Shown: positions 9,184 to 18,045 of the stretch, in pieces
Numbering within the stretch: the stretch's first letter is position 1
Layout: each line of letters starts with the position of its first letter
DNA from: Nannocystis sp.
GTDB taxonomy: Bacteria > Myxococcota_A > Polyangia > Nannocystales > Nannocystaceae
Length of the DNA stretch: 64,000 nt
Reading direction: 5' to 3'
NCBI GenBank assembly: GCA_016712315.1
Contig: JADJRG010000013.1
Span: forward strand, 2,268,001 to 2,332,000
Made by a program: the position numbers and the translations under genes
The notes under the pieces: model-generated
What the model was told of the DNA's origin: nothing
What the model saw: only the letters and a program-made list of their open reading frames with translations
The model's database searches: none

Positions 9184-10437
9184 ATGTCTGAGCCAGGGCA
9201 GCCGCCCGAGAAGGAGCCCGCCGAGAGCGGTGAGAAGATCGTGGTGGAGGTGTTGCCGCGCCCTGAGGCCGGGGCGCGCGCGGCCAAGCGTAGGATCGTC
9301 GACGGCAAAGGGGCGCTGAGCCCGGCCAAGAGCGTGGATCCGCGGCCGCAGCGGCGCGACGCGGCGGAGGACGAGCCCGCGGCCGCGGCGGAGGCGCAGC
9401 CGGCTGAGGTTGAGGGCGAGGCTGAGGTCGAGCTGGATCCGACGCTGATGGACCCGCTCGACGGCGACGCGGCGCTCGCTGAGATCGAGGCGGTGAGCGA
9501 CGAGGAGCTGGCGGCGATCGAGTCAGCGCTGGTGTCGCCCGCGCGCTCGCGGCTGCCCGCGGAGACGACCGCGCTGGCCCGTCGCGACCCGATGGCCGCC
9601 TATATGGCGGAGGTGCGGCGCCACCCGCTGCTGACGCGTGAGCAGGAGTATGAGCTGGCGGTTCGTTGGGTCGAGGCGGGCGACCAGGAGGCGGGCCGAC
9701 GGCTGGTGACCTCGAACCTGCGCCTCGTCGTCAAGATCGCGCACGAGTATCGCCGCGCCTACACGAACCTCTTGGATCTGGTGCAGGAGGGCAACATCGG
9801 GCTGATCCAGGCGGTGAAGAAGTTCGACCCGTACCGCGGGGTGAAGCTGTCGACCTACGCCGGCTGGTGGATCCGCGCGTATGTCCTCAAGTACATCTTG
9901 AACAATTGGCGCCTGGTCAAGATCGGGACCACCCAGAACCAGCGCAAGCTGTTCTTCAACCTGCGCAAGCAGCGGGCGAAGCTGAAGGCGGCGGGGATCG
10001 AGCCGACCGCGGAGCAGATCGCGCTCGCGCTCGACGTGACGACCGCGGAGGTGATCGAGATGGATCGACGCCTCTCCGCGCCAGACCAGTCGCTCGACGC
10101 GCCGCTCAGCAACGATGACGACAGCGGGCGCACCCGCATGGACATCATCGAGGACGGCGGGGTCACGCCGGACGCGGACGTCGAGCAGCATGAGTTCAAG
10201 GAGATCTTGGGCGAGAAGCTGCGGGTGTTCGGCGCGACGCTGTCGGGGCGTGAGCTCGAGATCTTCACCGACCGCTTGGTCGCCGACGAGCCGATCACGC
10301 TGCAAGAGCTGGGGGTGCGCTGGGGAGTGAGCCGGGAGCGCGCGCGTCAGCTCGAGAAGCGCATGGTGCTGCGCCTGCGTGAGTACTTGCAGCGCGAGCT
10401 CGGGGACGCGGTTCAGATCGCGTTGGGGCAGGAATGA
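9184..10437 (+). CDS. RNA polymerase sigma factor, RpoH (sigma-32) type
   Basis: Group-3 sigma factor. From the ATG at 9184 the product is 417 residues. A low-complexity acidic N-terminal extension of about 135 residues precedes region 1.2/2 (DPMAAYMAEVRRHPLLT). Region 2 contains NLLDLVQEGNIGLIQAVKKF and YAGWWIRAYVLKYIL. The RpoH box QRKLFFNLRK (253-262), diagnostic for heat-shock sigma factors, is intact. Region 4 has GVRWGVSRERARQLEKR. Myxobacteria carry several RpoH-like sigmas (SigB, SigC and SigE of Myxococcus) used in development as well as heat stress, so I do not name this copy. The longer frame from 8923 runs antisense through the protease promoter and is not needed. Its last codons overlap the rsmI start (ATGA). 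Confidence 0.92.
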   Translation: MSEPGQPPEKEPAESGEKIVVEVLPRPEAGARAAKRRIVDGKGALSPAKSVDPRPQRRDAAEDEPAAAAEAQPAEVEGEAEVELDPTLMDPLDGDAALAEIEAVSDEELAAIESALVSPARSRLPAETTALARRDPMAAYMAEVRRHPLLTREQEYELAVRWVEAGDQEAGRRLVTSNLRLVVKIAHEYRRAYTNLLDLVQEGNIGLIQAVKKFDPYRGVKLSTYAGWWIRAYVLKYILNNWRLVKIGTTQNQRKLFFNLRKQRAKLKAAGIEPTAEQIALALDVTTAEVIEMDRRLSAPDQSLDAPLSNDDDSGRTRMDIIEDGGVTPDADVEQHEFKEILGEKLRVFGATLSGRELEIFTDRLVADEPITLQELGVRWGVSRERARQLEKRMVLRLREYLQRELGDAVQIALGQE

Positions 10438-11297
10438 GCGGCGGGGCGCTGGTCCTCGTCGGGACGCCGCTCGGGAACCTGGGTGACCTCAGCCCGCGCG
10501 CGCGCGCGGCGATCGTCGGCGCTGATCTGCTGCTCTGCGAGGACACACGTTCGCCGCAGCGGCTCGTCGGCGAGGGGGTGCGCTTGCCGCCGCGGGTGAG
10601 CTGCTTCGTGGCGAACGAGGCCGAGCGCGTCGCGCTGATGTTAGAGCACCTCGGCCGCGGGGAGCGGGTCGTGTTCGTGTCCGAGGCGGGCATGCCGGTG
10701 TGGAGCGACCCTGGCGAGCGCTTGGTTCGAGCGGCGGTGTCGGCGGGTTTTACGGTCGATGTGATCCCCGGACCGACGGCGGCCTCGATGGCGCTGTGCC
10801 TCAGCGGGCTCGACGGCCGCGACGTCCGCTTCCTCGGCTTCCCGCCCCGCGGCGGCCCCGAGCGCGCGGCTTTCTTGCACAAGCTGGCCCGAGAGACAGC
10901 GACGGTGATCTTGTACGAGGCGGGGAACCGGACCCCCGCGCTGATCGCCGACCTCGCGCGGGCGCTGCCCGACGCGGAGGAGCGGGCGCTGGTCGTGGCG
11001 CGAGAGCTGACGAAGCTGCACCAAGAGGTGCTACGCGGTACGGCGGCGTCGCTGGCGGAGACGCTGCGCGAGGGGCTGCGTGGCGAGGTGACGGTGGTGC
11101 TGGGCGGGTCGCGGGCCGCCGAGGGCGCGGCCGCCGAGGATCCCGCGAGGGCGGCGGCGCGGGCGGTGTGGGCGGCCTTCGGCGATCCGTCGTTGCGGCC
11201 ACGGGAGCGCGCGAAGGTGATCGCCCAACTCACCGGCCTCGAGGCGCGTGAGATCTACGAGGCCCTGAGTCAGGACAGCGCTGAACGACGCGCGTGA
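10434..11297 (+). CDS. rsmI: 16S rRNA (cytidine(1402)-2'-O)-methyltransferase RsmI
   Basis: Uses S-adenosylmethionine to 2'-O-methylate C1402 in the decoding centre of 16S rRNA. The 287-residue protein has the tetrapyrrole-methylase fold: GTPLGNLGDLSPRA at the N-terminus, CEDTR, VSEAGMPVWSDPG (the usual form is SDAGTPGISDPG), PGPTAA and LYEAGNRTP. The ATG overlaps the stop of the sigma-factor gene in an ATGA junction, so translation is probably coupled. No other methyltransferase gene accompanies it. It is followed by a convergent outer-membrane protein gene whose terminator lies in the 115-bp gap. Confidence 0.95.
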   Translation: MSGGALVLVGTPLGNLGDLSPRARAAIVGADLLLCEDTRSPQRLVGEGVRLPPRVSCFVANEAERVALMLEHLGRGERVVFVSEAGMPVWSDPGERLVRAAVSAGFTVDVIPGPTAASMALCLSGLDGRDVRFLGFPPRGGPERAAFLHKLARETATVILYEAGNRTPALIADLARALPDAEERALVVARELTKLHQEVLRGTAASLAETLREGLRGEVTVVLGGSRAAEGAAAEDPARAAARAVWAAFGDPSLRPRERAKVIAQLTGLEAREIYEALSQDSAERRA

Positions 11298-11351
11298 GCG
11301 GGCAAGCGAGCCTTCGCGCGAGATCGCGTCCTCTTCGGGGTGGCGTATAAC

Positions 11352-11384
11352 AAAAAAAAGAGAGGACGCGGGGGCGCCCTCTCT
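11352..11384 (-). terminator. Rho-independent terminator of the outer-membrane protein gene
   Basis: Read on the minus strand, AGAGAGG (11384-11378) pairs with CCTCTCT (11365-11359) across a GC-rich loop, followed by a run of eight T residues (complement of the A-run 11352-11359). The gene on the minus strand ends at 11413. Confidence 0.88.
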
Positions 11385-11412
11385 TCGTGTCCGCGGCTCC
11401 TGCCACGATCGC

Positions 11413-12873
11413 TTAAAAGGTCAGGAGGAAGCGGAAGTAGCCGGTGAGGCTCCAGACGTCGTCGACCATGTAACGGCGACCGACGTTGTCGATCACGTCG
11501 CGCCGTACGGGGTTGACCTCCGCGGTGCCTGGATCGACCCGCTCTGGGTCGCCGCCCTGGACGGCGTCGGCGTCGCCGCGGCTCGCGGAGCTGATGAAGT
11601 GGCGGGTGTCCGTGGTGGCGTTGACGCCGAGCTGGAGGGTCGCCGTCTTGCTGAGGTTGGCGTTGATCCCGCCGCGGAAGCCGAAGGTGGCGAAGTCCTG
11701 GATGTCGGTGATGCCGTTGAAGCGCACACAACCAGTCGCGCCGGAGTTGTTGATGTAGTCCGAGTCCTCCGGGTTGGACTTGGCGTACTGCACCACCTGG
11801 GTGATCTGCGACTGCGAGCACTGGCCCGTGGCGGGGTCGTTGGTGCCGACCAGCGCGGGGCTGTCCGACAAGAGCTCCCACGCCTCGCTGTAGCCGCGGC
11901 CGCCGTACCGCAGCATCGCGAGGCCGCGCAGCTCGAGCGCGAACTTCTGCGACTTGGCCTTGCGCTCGAAGGGCACGATCTCGGTGCCGAAGGAGACGCC
12001 GACCATCGACTGCGGGTTCACCTTGGTCTGGGCGCCGAAGGCCGAGAGGTTGCGGAACTCGGTGTTGCCCGCGCGCACGCCCTGGTACCAGTAGGCGGTG
12101 AAGAAGGGGTCGAGGAAGCGGTAGCGGTGCGAGAGCGCGGTCCAAAGGCCGAGCTCGTGGACGCCGCGGCCGACCCGATGGTTGCCGGCGGGGTCGTTGT
12201 TGATGATGTCGCGGCTGAAGGTCATCGGCTTGCCGACGGCGAAGCGACCCTCGAGGCCGATCACCCAGTGCGGCATGTGCGAGAGCCGCTGCTGGCTCAA
12301 GATCCCGATCTTGAGGCCGACGTGCACCTGGTCGAAGCCGCGGCGCACCGGGCCGCGGAAGATGTCGCTCTCAGAGCCCGAGAAGGCGCCGTAGGGGTCT
12401 GAGGTGTTGGTGCCGTCGAAGCCGTCGCGGGGGATGATCCCGTCGCGGATCGAGGTGCTGTTGAGGCGGTTGACGCAGGTGGCCACCGGGTTGGTCGCGT
12501 TCACCTGGTCGGAGTAGACGCACGGGTCCGCCTCTTGGTCGAACGAGTAGCTCCGCGCGTCCGAGACCACGATCGGCAGGTTGGCGTAGATCGCGATGTC
12601 CTTGTAGAGGCCGATCTCGAGGCTCGGCATGACCGTATGGCGCTGCTGCCGGTAGAGGAGATCGCGGGCGATCCAGTTGGTCTGGCCGTCGCTCCACTCA
12701 CGCAGGATCGCCGCCTTCTTATATTCGTAGTCGTAGCCGACGCCGAAGTGGAGATCGAAGGGGTTACCCTCGTCGAAGGAGCTCGCTACGCGAGTGGTCT
12801 CCGCCGCCGAGGCGGTCTGCGAGATCCCGAAAAAGAGGCCCAGGGCGGGCAGCAAGCCGCAAACTTTCCGCAT
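11413..12873 (-). CDS. Predicted outer-membrane beta-barrel protein, unknown function
   Basis: The protein of 486 residues begins with a clear signal peptide (MRKVCGLLPALGLFFG then ASA) if the ATG at 12873 is used; GAGG lies seven bases upstream, and the longer frame to 12921 only adds a leader that would block export. Mature sequence alternates hydrophobic and polar residues with many Tyr, Phe and Trp and repeated loop-like Asp/Asn/Gly segments. The final residues are YFRFLLTF, ending in Phe as outer-membrane barrel proteins do for recognition by the Bam complex. I do not recognise the family. It could be a porin-like or transporter-accessory protein. It stands alone between convergent rsmI and a two-component operon, with its own terminator. 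Confidence 0.75.
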   Translation of the reverse strand: MRKVCGLLPALGLFFGISQTASAAETTRVASSFDEGNPFDLHFGVGYDYEYKKAAILREWSDGQTNWIARDLLYRQQRHTVMPSLEIGLYKDIAIYANLPIVVSDARSYSFDQEADPCVYSDQVNATNPVATCVNRLNSTSIRDGIIPRDGFDGTNTSDPYGAFSGSESDIFRGPVRRGFDQVHVGLKIGILSQQRLSHMPHWVIGLEGRFAVGKPMTFSRDIINNDPAGNHRVGRGVHELGLWTALSHRYRFLDPFFTAYWYQGVRAGNTEFRNLSAFGAQTKVNPQSMVGVSFGTEIVPFERKAKSQKFALELRGLAMLRYGGRGYSEAWELLSDSPALVGTNDPATGQCSQSQITQVVQYAKSNPEDSDYINNSGATGCVRFNGITDIQDFATFGFRGGINANLSKTATLQLGVNATTDTRHFISSASRGDADAVQGGDPERVDPGTAEVNPVRRDVIDNVGRRYMVDDVWSLTGYFRFLLTF

Positions 12874-13093
12874 AGGAGTACCTCGAGGGGAGTCGGTGCA
12901 CGCTACCAGCGCATAGGCCAAGGCGTCAACAATCCAGGGGCCAGCAGGCGGGCTGCGAGCGCTTTGTAGCGGCCCTCCGCCGCGGCACAGAGCGGCTCCA
13001 AATCGGCCGCTGCTGGTCGATGCGCGTTCGCGGCCGCGAATTTGTCGTACAGGCGTCGCCGTAGAGATCCCGGGGACGCGGCGCTCCGTGCGA

Positions 13094-14590
13094 CTAGCTG
13101 GCCCGACCAGGGTCTTCCGTGGGCTCCCGCAGGCCCAGCTCCTTCATCTTCGATTGCAGCGAGCGTCGGCTGATCCCGAGGAGCCGCGCTGAGCGGGTGA
13201 CGTTGCCGTCGGTCTTGGCGAGCGCCTCGCGGATCAAGGCCTCCTCGACCAAGCGCGAGCCGGCTCGCACCGCCTCCTTGAGGTCGAGCCCGAGGACCTC
13301 GATCGGCAGGCGGATCGACCGCGGGTCAGCGCCGAACGGCGTGGGCGTGGCGTGGACGCCGGCGGGCGCGTCGTCGTCGGCGGGGTCGTGCACGACGAAG
13401 GACTCAGGGAGGTCGTGGCCGTCGATCTGCGGGCCGGAGGCGAAGAGCACCATGCGCTCGATCAGGTTCTCGAGCTCGCGGATGTTGCCGGGCCAGGGGT
13501 ATCGCTCGAGCACCGCGAGCGCGCTCTGGCTGATCCCTTGGACGGACTTGCCCAAGCGCTCGTTGCAGCGGCCGATGAAGTGGGCGATCAGCAGCGGCAG
13601 ATCTTCGACGCGCTCGCGCAGCGGCGGCAGGTGCACAGGCACGACGTTGAGCCGGTAAAAAAGGTCTTCGCGGAAGGAGCCGTCACGTACGGCCTCCTCG
13701 AGGTTGCGGTTGGTCGCGGCGACCAGGCGGACGTTCACCCGCAAGGTGCGGACGCCGCCGACGCGCTCGAACTCAGACTCCTGGATCGCCCGGAGGAGCT
13801 TGACTTGGCTCTCCTTGGGGATCTCGCTGACTTCATCGAGGAAGAGGGTGCCGCCGTCCGCCAGCTCAAAGCGCCCCGGCCTCGAGGAGACCGCGCCGGT
13901 GAAGGAGCCGCGCTCATGACCGAAGAGCTCGCTCTCGAGCAGGCCGCTGGGGATCGCGGCGCAATTGACGCGGATGAAGGGCTGCTCGCGCCGGGGTGAG
14001 CCGAGGTGGAGCGCGCGCGCGACCAGCTCCTTGCCTGTGCCGCTCTCTCCGGTGATCAAGACGGTGGAGGGGCTCGCGGCGACGGTGGCGACGACCTCGC
14101 GGATCGTGGTGACCGCCGACGACATGCCGACCATGCCGGCGTGGACGCATGGATCGAGCTCTTGACCCTCGACCAGCGGCGCGGCCGCAGCGGAGGGGCC
14201 GGCGCGGTCGCGGGTGGCCAGCGCCTTGGCGACGACCTGGTGGATCTGCTCGCGGTCGAAGGGTTTCTCTAAATAATCGAAGGCGCCGAGCTTCACCGCC
14301 TCGACCGCGGAGTCGACGCTGCCGTGCGCTGTCAGGAGGATCACCGGCAGGTTCGGCTCGTGCAGGGTGAGCGCCCGCAGCAGGCCGATGCCGTCGAGGT
14401 TGGGCATGCGCAGGTCGGAGATCACGACGTCGAAGGTGCGCGGCGGCGACGCCTTCACCCGCGCGAGCGCGGCCGCGCCGTCGACCTCGACGTGGACCTC
14501 GTAGTCCTGCTGGCGCAGCAGGGCGCCGAGGACCTTGCGCAGGTTGGGTTCATCGTCGACGAGGAGGATGCGTGGCTGAGGCCGTTTCAC
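13094..14590 (-). CDS. NtrC-family sigma-54-dependent response regulator
   Basis: Transcription activator of sigma-54 RNA polymerase, controlled by phosphorylation. Domains in order: receiver (phospho-acceptor Asp59 in VVISDLRMP), AAA+ sigma-54 interaction domain (Walker A GESGTGKE 181-188, Walker B GGTLFLDEV 246-254) and a C-terminal Fis-type helix-turn-helix (GNVTRSARLLGISRRSLQ). The loop that contacts sigma-54 reads GSFTGA (228-233) instead of the usual GAFTGA. The start overlaps the end of the upstream kinase gene in an ATGA junction, so this is its cognate regulator. Targets would be promoters with GG-N10-GC -24/-12 elements; I did not find a convincing one beside this operon. Confidence 0.95.
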   Translation of the reverse strand: MKRPQPRILLVDDEPNLRKVLGALLRQQDYEVHVEVDGAAALARVKASPPRTFDVVISDLRMPNLDGIGLLRALTLHEPNLPVILLTAHGSVDSAVEAVKLGAFDYLEKPFDREQIHQVVAKALATRDRAGPSAAAAPLVEGQELDPCVHAGMVGMSSAVTTIREVVATVAASPSTVLITGESGTGKELVARALHLGSPRREQPFIRVNCAAIPSGLLESELFGHERGSFTGAVSSRPGRFELADGGTLFLDEVSEIPKESQVKLLRAIQESEFERVGGVRTLRVNVRLVAATNRNLEEAVRDGSFREDLFYRLNVVPVHLPPLRERVEDLPLLIAHFIGRCNERLGKSVQGISQSALAVLERYPWPGNIRELENLIERMVLFASGPQIDGHDLPESFVVHDPADDDAPAGVHATPTPFGADPRSIRLPIEVLGLDLKEAVRAGSRLVEEALIREALAKTDGNVTRSARLLGISRRSLQSKMKELGLREPTEDPGRAS

Positions 14591-16689
14591 TGGGGGGCGC
14601 CGGGAGGTGGTGCGGGGGCTTGTTCGATCGGCAGGACGACAGTGAACTGCGCCCCCCCTTCTTCAGGGGTGCTTACCTCGATGAGCCCGCGGTGATTCTC
14701 CACGATCCGCTGGCTGATGGGCAGCCCCAGCCCTGTGCCGCCGCTCTTGGTCGTGTGGAAAGGCACGAAGAGGTTGGTCATGGTGTGCGCGGAGAACCCG
14801 GCGCCGTTGTCGCGCACGGTGACGGTGACGGCGTCGCCGCTGGGCAGGCCGCCAGGGCGGATCCCGAGGCTGATGCGGACCACTCCGGGCGGCTCGACGC
14901 TGGTGACCGCGTCGACGCCGTTGCGCACCAAATTGAGCAAAACCTGCCGGAGCGCCTCGGCGTCGCCGCGCACTGGGGGGAGCAGGGGCGGGGTCGGGAC
15001 CACGACGACGCGGCGGCGGCTGGGCTCGTCGAGCAGACGGACCGTGGCGGCGATGACTTCGCCCATCTGTACGGGGCCGAGCTCGCCCTTGAAGGGGCGC
15101 GAGTAGCGGAGGAACTGGGTGACCACGCGGTTGAGCCGCTCGACCTCCTCAATAATCACGCCGAGGAATTCTCCGGTGTTCGGGTCGACGCGCTTGAGGT
15201 TGGGCTCGATCAGCTCGACCGCGCCTTTGATCGCGCCGAGCGGGTTGCGGATCTCGTGGGCGAGGCCGGCCGCCATCTGCCCGAGCGCGGCGAGGCGGTC
15301 TCGCTCCTTGCGCTGCTCATAGACCTTCGAGTTCTGGATCATGACGGCGGCCTGCGCGACCACGCCCTCAAAGAGCTCGACCTCCTCGCGTGAGAAGGGC
15401 TCGAGCAAGCGCTCGTCGTCGACGAAGAGGACCCCCAAGAGCTCCGGGGCGCCGCGTTGGTCGTCGGCGCCGGGCTGGAGCACCGGCACGGCGAGGCTGG
15501 CCCCCACGGCGCGCAGTGTCTCGAGGATCTCGTCGAGCTCGGCCTGCTGCTCGCGCTCGGCCCGCTCGCGCTCGCGCTGGATGACGTCCCGCAGCAAGGG
15601 GCCGCGCGCGCGCAGGCGATCGAGCAGCGGCCGCCGGGTCGCGAGATCGAGGCGCGCGAGCGGCTGAGGGCCGAGGTGGCCGCGTAAGGTGAGGTTAAAG
15701 CCCTTGCGGTCGATCAGATAGAACGCGGCGTGGGTGACCCGACCGGAGCTGCTGAGGGTGTCCTGGACGACTTGGACCATCTCGCCGGGGTCGATGAGGT
15801 TGACGAGGCGCTGGCGGAGATCGACCAGGATCGCGCGCAGGGCGGTGCGGTCGCGGAACAACCATCCTTCGATCCGCCGCTCAAATTCGTTGCGCATCGG
15901 CTCGTAGAGGACGAGCACCGCGAACGAGGCGACGGCGATGTTGAAGAGCTGCAGCGAGCGGTAGCCGTCGAGCGAGGCGGGCACCCAGAGGAGGAGCAAG
16001 GCGAAGATCGCCGAGACGATGACGACGAGCGCGCTCATGCTGGCGATCCGCCCGGCGATCTCGGGGAGGTCGAGCAGGCGCTCGCGCACCAGCGTCTGCG
16101 CGACGAAGTAGAGGTAGACGGCGGTGACGATCGGGCCGACCGCGGGGATCCCCGGCGAGGCGAAGGCGAGCGCGATCACGCTGGCGACGAAGAGATAGCG
16201 GAGCCGCGGCGCGACGGCGGTGCCCTGGGCGGCGCGCGCGGCCCTCCACATCCGCATGGTCGCCCACAAGACCCCGACCAAGACGTAGGTGGTGAGGGCG
16301 ATCCGCTCGACGATCCACAAGGGCTCGGCGGTGACTTGCGGGAAAAAGAGGCCGCCGAGCTGCGCGGCGAGCAGGAGCCCCAAGATCGGCCCCTGGACGA
16401 GGCCCGGGCGGTGGCCCGCCGCCGGCACGAAGCTCGAGAAGCAGCGATCCGCGGTCCACGGCAGGAAGAGGCTGATGGTCTCGGCGATCCACCAAAAAAA
16501 GCTCGCGAGCACCGGAAAACCGGCGAAGAAGCGCGCGAGGTGGAAGAGGCCGAGGTTGAGGCAGAAGGTCGCGAAGAGGACAAAATTGGCGCGGCTGCGG
16601 TCGCGCAGGAAGACGCTGATGCCGATCGCGAAGGCGACCGTCGCCGCGAGCAGCGAGCTGAGGCTCTCGTAGAGGTTGCTTCCCTGCAC
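14587..16689 (-). CDS. Membrane-bound hybrid-free sensor histidine kinase (7TM-like, GAF, HisKA, HATPase)
   Basis: Senses a signal and phosphorylates the downstream NtrC-type regulator. The 700-residue protein starts with about eight hydrophobic segments (residues 10-260). A GAF-like domain follows at about 295-455 (MVQVVQDTLSSSGRVTHAAF). The dimerisation domain has the phospho-acceptor His478 in LAHEIRNPLGAIKGA. The ATP-binding domain has N and G boxes (LLNLVRNGVDAV, VRDNGAGF, GGTGLGLPIS). The layout resembles PrsK-type kinases of the PEP-CTERM/exopolysaccharide world, but no such genes are next to it here. It overlaps the regulator by four bases. Its start codon is followed directly by the first membrane segment. 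Confidence 0.93.
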   Translation of the reverse strand: MQGSNLYESLSSLLAATVAFAIGISVFLRDRSRANFVLFATFCLNLGLFHLARFFAGFPVLASFFWWIAETISLFLPWTADRCFSSFVPAAGHRPGLVQGPILGLLLAAQLGGLFFPQVTAEPLWIVERIALTTYVLVGVLWATMRMWRAARAAQGTAVAPRLRYLFVASVIALAFASPGIPAVGPIVTAVYLYFVAQTLVRERLLDLPEIAGRIASMSALVVIVSAIFALLLLWVPASLDGYRSLQLFNIAVASFAVLVLYEPMRNEFERRIEGWLFRDRTALRAILVDLRQRLVNLIDPGEMVQVVQDTLSSSGRVTHAAFYLIDRKGFNLTLRGHLGPQPLARLDLATRRPLLDRLRARGPLLRDVIQRERERAEREQQAELDEILETLRAVGASLAVPVLQPGADDQRGAPELLGVLFVDDERLLEPFSREEVELFEGVVAQAAVMIQNSKVYEQRKERDRLAALGQMAAGLAHEIRNPLGAIKGAVELIEPNLKRVDPNTGEFLGVIIEEVERLNRVVTQFLRYSRPFKGELGPVQMGEVIAATVRLLDEPSRRRVVVVPTPPLLPPVRGDAEALRQVLLNLVRNGVDAVTSVEPPGVVRISLGIRPGGLPSGDAVTVTVRDNGAGFSAHTMTNLFVPFHTTKSGGTGLGLPISQRIVENHRGLIEVSTPEEGGAQFTVVLPIEQAPAPPPGAPQ

Positions 16690-16798
16690 GCGCGGGCGAT
16701 TCTAGCCCGGACGGCGCGATCTCTGGGCGACCCGAGGGGCGAGGCGCTCTTTGTGGATCGCTGGCCTAACGCCGCCTGGTTGTGGCATCGTCAGCGCC

Positions 16799-17068
16799 AT
16801 GGCCGCCCCAACGATCGATAATGAGGCCCGCGCCCAGCAGCTCGCGCGGGCGATCGCCTCGGACATCCAGCTCTACAACAAGCAGAAGATCGAGGACGCG
16901 CTCAAGAGCGATAACTTCTTCGATGCGCTGCAAGAGGAGATCAACGAGGGCCGTGACCTCTTCCGCGGCCGCGTGACGCCGGAGATCTTCCGCAAAAACT
17001 ACTACGATCGCGCGATCATCGACCGCGTGGTCAAGACGATGGCCTCGCTGAAGACGCCGATCTGGTAG
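16799..17068 (+). CDS. Small conserved-looking hypothetical protein (89 aa)
   Basis: I choose the ATG at 16799 because the longer frame from 16751 runs into the kinase promoter region and adds a Gly/Pro leader. The product is charged and mostly helical (RAQQLARAIASDIQLYNKQK, then IEDALKSDNFFDALQEEINE and VVKTMASLKTPIW), without signal peptide or membrane segment. A soluble helical cytoplasmic protein is likely. I do not recognise a named family. Codon choice (GAG, AAG, GCG, CTC) matches neighbouring real genes and the stop lies within 45 bp of the pseudouridine synthase, so they are probably cotranscribed. Confidence 0.7.
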   Translation: MAAPTIDNEARAQQLARAIASDIQLYNKQKIEDALKSDNFFDALQEEINEGRDLFRGRVTPEIFRKNYYDRAIIDRVVKTMASLKTPIW

Positions 17069-17109
17069 CCAGCACCCTGACGATCGCGCTGCCAGGGGCC
17101 GGGCAGCGC

Positions 17110-18027
17110 TTGGACCTGGCGCTGGTGGCGGCGCTCGCGGCTCAGGGCGTGGTGCTGACCCGCTCTCACTTGGCCCGCGCGTTCGCTGCGGGCGAGGTGC
17201 GGGTCGACGGCGCGGCGCAGCGGGCCTCTCGTGTGGTCACGGCTCCGTTGACGGTCGAGCTGGTGGTGCCGACGATCGAGCCGCTGCGGGCAGAGCCGGA
17301 GGCGCTCCCGCTGGCGATTCTGTACGAAGACAGCGACCTGCTGGTGATCGATAAGGCGGCGGGTATGGTGGTGCACGCGGGGCCGGGACATCGCCGCGGC
17401 ACCTTGGTGAACGCGGTTCTGCACCACTTGGGGGTCGGCGCGGAGGCGTTGCCGGTGCTGCCGGGCAACGACGCGACCCGCCCGGGGATCGTGCACCGCC
17501 TCGACAAAGACACCAGCGGTGTGATGGTCGTGGCGAAGCACGCGCGGGCGCAGGAGGGGCTGGCAGCGCTGTTTCGCGCGCACTCGCTGCGCCGCGAGTA
17601 CCTCGGGGTTTTGGTCGGCACTCCGACCTTTTCGAGCCGACGGATCGAGACGCTGCACGGCCGCGACCCGCAGGATCGCCGGCGCTTCTCGCCCGACGTC
17701 GAGCGAGGGCGCCGGGCGATCACCGAGGTGGCGATCGAGCGTGTCTTTTTAGATGCGGCGATCGGGCGCTTCACGCTGGCGACCGGGCGCACGCACCAGA
17801 TCCGGATGCACGCGCGCGCGCTGGGGCACCCGATCCTCGGAGATCTCCTCTATGGCGGCGGCGGTCAGCCCTCGGCGCGGATCCGCGCGTTGGCGTCAGG
17901 GCTGGGCCGACACGCGCTGCACGCGGCGGTGCTGGGCTTCGTCCACCCGATCCGCGGATCTTTCTTAAATTTTTCGTCGCCGTTGCCGCCCGAGCTGGTC
18001 TCTTTGGTCGCGGCGCTTGAGGGGTGA
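17110..18027 (+). CDS. RluA-family 23S rRNA/tRNA pseudouridine synthase
   Basis: Isomerises specific uridines in rRNA or tRNA. An N-terminal S4 RNA-binding domain (LTRSHLARAFAAGEVRVDG) is followed by the catalytic domain with HRLDKDTSG (catalytic Asp132) and the closing motif TGRTHQIRMHARALGHPILGD. The S4 plus catalytic layout matches RluD/RluC rather than RluA proper, but I cannot tell which uridine is modified. The start is uncertain: TTG at 17110 cuts into the conserved GQRLD motif, and the frame is open further upstream with no ATG or GTG, so an in-frame CTG at 17077 is possible. The preceding small gene ends at 17068. PgeF follows 18 bases after the stop. Confidence 0.93.
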   Translation: MDLALVAALAAQGVVLTRSHLARAFAAGEVRVDGAAQRASRVVTAPLTVELVVPTIEPLRAEPEALPLAILYEDSDLLVIDKAAGMVVHAGPGHRRGTLVNAVLHHLGVGAEALPVLPGNDATRPGIVHRLDKDTSGVMVVAKHARAQEGLAALFRAHSLRREYLGVLVGTPTFSSRRIETLHGRDPQDRRRFSPDVERGRRAITEVAIERVFLDAAIGRFTLATGRTHQIRMHARALGHPILGDLLYGGGGQPSARIRALASGLGRHALHAAVLGFVHPIRGSFLNFSSPLPPELVSLVAALEG

Positions 18028-18045
18028 TGCTAAAGGCGTCGCACG

